Positions 61,121-64,000 of a stretch of 64,000 bases of DNA are shown here, piece by piece. Position numbers and translations under genes: made by a program. The notes below the pieces were generated by a model. That model saw nothing but the letters and a program-made list of their open reading frames with translations, did not search any database and was not told the origin of the DNA. The stretch comes from Candidatus Tisiphia endosymbiont of Beris chalybata (GTDB taxonomy: Bacteria; Pseudomonadota; Alphaproteobacteria; Rickettsiales; Rickettsiaceae), in assembly GCF_964026555.1 (NCBI RefSeq), contig NZ_OZ032159.1, positions 1,178,001-1,242,000 on the forward strand. The letters run 5' to 3'. Positions within the stretch are counted from its first letter, which is position 1, and each line of letters opens with the position of its first letter.

Positions 61121-62017
61121 GTGATGGTAGATAAGGATTATAAAGATTTAAGTGTTCGTCGGCAAAGTCAGCTATTGAATCTGAACCGCTCCAGCCTATA
61201 TTACAAGGATTCGGAGAAGGATCAAGATAATTATTTAAGTAATAGAATAGTTGAGATCTATAGTAATTATCCGATATATGGTTACCGGCGAATAACGGCG
61301 ATACTTAGGAGAGAAGTGGTAATTGTTAACAGCAAAAAAGTCAGGAGGTTGATGAAACTAATGAATTTGCAAGCAATTTACCCTTCGATTAATACAAGTA
61401 AAAGAAACCTAAAAGAAGCTATTTATCCATATTTGCTATCAGGGTTAGAGGTTATAAAGCCAAATCAGGTATGGCAGGTGGATATCACTTATTTAAGGGT
61501 ACAAAGTGGTTTTATGTATTTGGTTGCATTAATCGATGTTTATACTAGATTAGTAGTAGGATATCGTTTATCAAATAGTTTAAATACAGAGAGCTGTTTG
61601 CTAGCGTTAGAAGATGCTATAGCTAAATATGGGAAGCCGTCGATAATTAATAGTGATCAAGGTAGCCAGTTTACCAGCGAGGATTGGATTAATGAATTGA
61701 GGAGATGCGTCATAAGCATCAGCATGACGGGCAAAGGCAGGTGTAACGATAATGCCCATATTGAGCGTTTATGGCGATCGTTTAAGTATGAGGGGTCGTA
61801 TTTATACCGGTGTACTTCAGTTTTAGAGTTGAAAAATAATATCCCGAAATGGTTGAATTGGTATAACAATCAAAGGCCCCATCAGGCTTTGGAGTACAAA
61901 ACGCCGTTTGAGATATATAGTGGATTTATGGATAAGTCTTGCGACTTACCCACAATTCCACTATTACCACAACAGCTACAAAATTATAAAAATAATATTT
62001 TTGTAGATAGTTTATGA
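61121..62017 (+). CDS. IS3-family OrfB (integrase core)
   Basis: 298 residues from GTG 61121; the frame is open upstream into OrfA, in the -1 register. YPIYGYRRITAILRRE is the HTH_21 region, and the DDE core is VWQVDITYLRV (Asp), INSDQGSQFTS (Asp) and NAHIERLWRSFKYE (Glu). The C-terminus has YNNQRPHQALEYKTPFEIY. All catalytic residues are present, so this IS may be active. Confidence 0.92.
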   Translation: MMVDKDYKDLSVRRQSQLLNLNRSSLYYKDSEKDQDNYLSNRIVEIYSNYPIYGYRRITAILRREVVIVNSKKVRRLMKLMNLQAIYPSINTSKRNLKEAIYPYLLSGLEVIKPNQVWQVDITYLRVQSGFMYLVALIDVYTRLVVGYRLSNSLNTESCLLALEDAIAKYGKPSIINSDQGSQFTSEDWINELRRCVISISMTGKGRCNDNAHIERLWRSFKYEGSYLYRCTSVLELKNNIPKWLNWYNNQRPHQALEYKTPFEIYSGFMDKSCDLPTIPLLPQQLQNYKNNIFVDSL

Positions 62018-62856
62018 AAATAATAGTCTCTCTATTTAAAGCTTTTTTGGTCTAAACATAGGGGCGCAGTTCAGTTTCTATTTCTTTTCTCTTATGAAAG
62101 TTAATATTTTATCCATAACTACTACTTGTCCTTGCTTTAGTTCTCTAATTAAGAAATCTTTTATATAAGTTTCGAATAAAATAGAATTACATGTTCCTTC
62201 GAATAGTAAAGGTGCAATAATCTGCTTATTACAAAGTCCTGCTATCATCGATACCCTTCTTTTGTGCTGATAGACTTTTTTGTCATAGCACCTTGATCCC
62301 TTTGCGCTCCAGCCGTTAGTAGGACATGCGTTATCTTCTATACCAGACTCATCTAAATATACTAACTTCTCTAGCGGTATTTTTTCTATCTCTTTGATAA
62401 ACTTCTCCCTTGCAACTTCATCTCTTTTAGGATGAATAAAAGTTTTTTTTATAACTATAACCTAATTTTTGAATCCCATGCCAAATAGTAGTAGCACCAC
62501 ATTTACCAAAAATTCTTGCTAATTCTTTTAAACTTTTATCTTGGTTATTATCAATAAATTCCTTAAATTCTTCCATATCCTTTATCTTATTATTATGTCC
62601 TTTTTGATACCCCTTTTTAGGTGTTATATCACCCCCTTCTTTTTTTATATTTTGCCATTTATGTAGTGTTTGCCGTGAGATATTTAGTAACTCCTTGACT
62701 TTACTTACACTCATTCCTGCTTCTATTAGCTTTATCGCTCTTATTCTTAATTCGTATGGATAAGGTTTGCTCATTTTAATCATAAGTTTTTTTATATGTA
62801 TAGCTTATAACTTCTTATTAACCGTGTCAATAGCTTAATCGATTATGCTGTACTAT

Positions 62857-62924
62857 GAGAGAATACGTGAGCACAACCGAATCCTGCAAAATCAAGTGTC
62901 ACCAGCTAAATGTCGCAGGCTATA
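62857..62924. repeat. PG-family element, truncated
   Basis: GAGAATACGTGAGCACAACC through CAAGTGTCACCAGCTAAATG to GGCTATA is the right half of a PG element (compare 32235). The left arm is missing. Confidence 0.8.
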
Positions 62925-62977
62925 CGCTGCGCGCTCGCCATTTAAAATAAAATCCAATGCTTGAAGTACGAGCGTAT
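62925..62977. repeat. PC-family repeat, right half
   Basis: CGCTGCGCGCTCGCCATTTA to CAATGCTTGAAGTACGAGCG then TATA. Adjoins the group II intron fragment and supplies a spurious start codon for it. Confidence 0.65.
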
Positions 62978-63223
62978 ATACAAGAAATTAATTATATTAA
63001 TCCAGTCATTAGAGGCTGGTACCAATATTACGGGAAATTCTATAAGACTACATTGAAATGGCTATGGAGAAATCTTAACCATTACTTAAGTTGCTGGGTT
63101 AGGCGCAAATATAGCAAATATCAAAGGCACAAAGTCAAGGCATGTAGATATTTAGCGAACATAGCCATAACAAAACCTGTTTTATTCTTTCACTGGAAAT
63201 TAGGGTATGTCCTAACGGCTTAG
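62978..63223 (+). pseudogene. Group II intron maturase domain, C-terminal fragment
   Basis: Reads INYINPVIRGWYQYYGKFYK, LWRNLNHYLSCWVRRKYSKY and ANIAITKPVLFFHWKLG, the GIIM maturase domain and tail. All reverse-transcriptase blocks are missing. It differs clearly from the protein at 54080, so it belongs to another intron type. The upstream ATG at 62957 is in a PC repeat and is not a natural start. Confidence 0.85.
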
Positions 63224-63230
63224 ATATTGG

Positions 63231-63265
63231 GAGCCGTATGAGCTGAGAAGTTCACGTACGGTTCT
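63231..63265 (+). ncRNA. Group II intron domain V
   Basis: GAGCCGTATGAGCTGAGAAG then TTCACGTACGGTTCT folds as a domain V hairpin: GAGCCGTA pairs with TACGGTTC. Domain VI-like sequence follows to about 63300. Confidence 0.82.
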
Positions 63266-63303
63266 GCAAGGGGCTTGTGGTGTAATCCCTCAGGACTACT
63301 CAC

Positions 63304-63680
63304 CATAGTAGAAATATTAGGAACTTTATTAAATCGAAAAATGCTATCCCAGTTATACCCTTAAGGTGTGTATTTACCTAATGATTCTAACTTAACCCCA
63401 AAAGATTTTTACGATACTAAACTTTATCGAAAACGACATATTATTGAAAGACTTTTTGGTAGGCTTAAAGAAAACAAACGAATTGCTATGCGATTTGATA
63501 AACTTGACTGTATAGTATAGTCCATTAAGGTGTGTACAGGGTATTTATCTTCAAGTATGCATGACTACTATGCTTCCCGCGTACTCTCGTGTATGTATCA
63601 TAGTAACCTAAGCTATACCTTCCTCAACTCTATCGCTCTTGCTCTTATTAAAGCTTATAACTTATTTGTTAATAGTGCCA
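63304..63680 (+). pseudogene. IS5-family transposase fragment (IS427-like) with PE insertion
   Basis: Plus-strand copy of the element at 59668: ends of the transposase (DFYDTKLYRKRHIIERLFGR, LKENKRIAMRFDKLD) and the terminal repeat TTGTTAATAGTGCC. Stop codons are present early (VIPL then a stop). A PE element splits the last part. The left side is replaced by the group II intron. Confidence 0.85.
63511..63617. repeat. Palindromic element, PE family (in IS5 fragment)
   Basis: 107 bp including TA at both ends. Comparison with the intact IS5 (GACTGTACCTTCC) shows GACTG-TA-element-TA-CCTTCC, an exact TA duplication. Confidence 0.93.
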
Positions 63681-63681
63681 T

Positions 63682-63785
63682 AGCTTGTATCATTATGATA
63701 TAGACACAATAGTGTGTTGGCAGTATAGTAGTCATGGATACTTGACAGTAAATACCCTGTACGCACTTTAATGGCCTATACTATA
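63682..63785. repeat. Palindromic element, PE family (reverse), between IS5 and IS630 remnants
   Basis: 104 bp, reverse orientation: TAGCTTGTATCATTATGATA to GGCCTATACTATA. The left neighbour is the IS5 end, the right neighbour the IS630 gene. Confidence 0.85.
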
Positions 63786-63786
63786 T

Positions 63787-64000
63787 CATAAATCAAAGAA
63801 AGTAAAAGAATACCTGGTAAATAGCACAATAGAATTAATATTTTTACCTCCATATAGCCCTAATCTTAATCCTATTGAACGATTATGGAAGTTTATGCAT
63901 AGAATTGTAACAAATAATAAATTTTACCATAATTTTGCTCAATTTGCAGAAGCTATAGATAGATTTTTTGGTAACATTGATCAGTACAAACATAAATTGA
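63787..64000 (+). pseudogene. IS630-family transposase C-terminal part (runs off the window)
   Basis: Begins HKSKKVKEYLVNSTIELIFL and contains PPYSPNLNPIERLWKFMHRI with the catalytic Glu, then FAEAIDRFFGNIDQYKHKL to the window edge. It is related to, but different from, the IS630 proteins at 51667 and 62427. The upstream two-thirds is replaced by a PE element. Confidence 0.83.

Larger units (their letters stand above)
60770..62034 (+). mobile_element. IS3-family insertion sequence, apparently intact
   Basis: About 1265 bp between TAGAGAGACTATT and AATAGTCTCTCTA. Two overlapping-style frames encode the transposase. It is inserted into the IS630 gene. Confidence 0.87.
60574..62783 (-). pseudogene. 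IS630-family transposase (second type), split by IS3
   Basis: N-terminal frame from 62783: MSKPYPYELRIRAIKLIEAG, VKELLNISRQTLHKWQ, to KKNFYSS at 62427. After an A8 run the catalytic frame reads THP-like FIHPKRDEVAREKFIKEIEK, KLVYLDESGIEDNACPTNGW (first Asp) and VVVMDK (second Asp), and frays near 62050. The C-terminal part, ASIILLPTYSPDLNPIENHW with the catalytic Glu, lies beyond the IS3 at about 60590-60750. Inactive. Confidence 0.8.
60557..62850 (-). mobile_element. IS630-family element (second type) interrupted by an IS3
   Basis: Inverted ends CAGCATAATCGGTTAAGCTA (60557) and TAGCTTAATCGATTATGCTG (62850). The IS3 at 60770-62034 splits its gene. TA follows the right end; on the left the flank is the IS5 end and TA is missing, so this border may have been rearranged. 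Confidence 0.83.
62978..63303 (+). mobile_element. Group II intron, 3' end fragment
   Basis: Maturase C-terminal codons followed by domain V and VI. It ends at an IS5 fragment (the next bases, AGTAGAAATATTAGGAAC, are IS5 transposase sequence), so the intron had inserted into an IS5 gene. The 5' part is lost. Confidence 0.8.

Overview
The window is AT-rich DNA from an obligate intracellular alphaproteobacterium, most likely of the family Rickettsiaceae. Three things support this. A 17-kDa surface antigen lipoprotein homologue is present (2929-3402). The order rpsL-rpsG-fusA-tRNA-Trp-secE-nusG-rplKAJL-rpoB-rpoC is retained with no tuf. RpoB and RpoC resemble rickettsial proteins. The many insertion sequences (ISs) and palindromic repeats fit a Rickettsia relative that has undergone repeat expansion. 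Genus is not decided here.

Layout. 1-24.4 kb is mostly core: end of an outer-membrane barrel gene, tsaE, tadA, a cation diffusion facilitator, the 17-kDa antigen, a ZnuC-like ATPase, a GlnP-like permease, then the translation/transcription block. Even here palindromic repeats fill most spacers, and the rplL-rpoB gap has grown to about 2.8 kb. 24.4-43 kb is an accessory zone: an IS4 element hit by an IS982, an 822-residue ankyrin protein with a basic nuclear-localisation-like N-terminus, broken IS982, IS5, IS66 and IS701 copies, a tight four-gene surface-polymer cassette (methyltransferase, HAD phosphatase, nucleotidyltransferase, CDP-glycerol-type transferase), a second IS4 copy, tRNA-Val, a second IS5 copy and a coiled-coil protein. 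44-50 kb returns to housekeeping genes (PLP-dependent dehydratase, lon, a frameshifted phosphodiester glycosidase). 50-64 kb is again mobile DNA: IS630, IS5, IS3, group II intron pieces, an Rpn-type nuclease, and a Fic-like protein with about 35-residue repeats beside an ankyrin remnant.

The strongest signal is a superfamily of short palindromic elements. I name the families by their ends: PA (ends TAGACCTCTTGCATAACCT, 146 bp, seven copies), PB (TAGACTTCCTGCATAAGTC, about 142-164 bp), PC (TATACTGCTCGTACTTCAAG, variable), PD (TAGACCTCTTTC, 146 bp), PE (TATAGTATAG to AAGCTATA, about 104-111 bp), PF (CAGCAATTCCCGCTA, 127 bp), PG (TAGCC then TTTAGCTGGTGACACTTGA), PH (TACCATTTCCC), PI (TATAGTCACTTAGGT) and PJ (CTAG GTTCTGTTGACAAAA). 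Several families with different ends share one internal core hairpin (a GCGTAC arm, short spacer, GTACGTGAGGA arm). Most sit at TA dinucleotides. They occur inside each other and inside IS genes, and two IS types have spread carrying one at a fixed site. The best copies of PA and PD are all 146 bp including both TA dinucleotides, a net 144 bp or 48 codons, and one PA frame encodes a peptide resembling the Rickettsia palindromic element RPE1 peptide.

All calls come from reading the sequence and from remembered family features; no database search was run. IS family names and boundaries are best estimates from motifs, terminal repeats and comparison of copies within the window.
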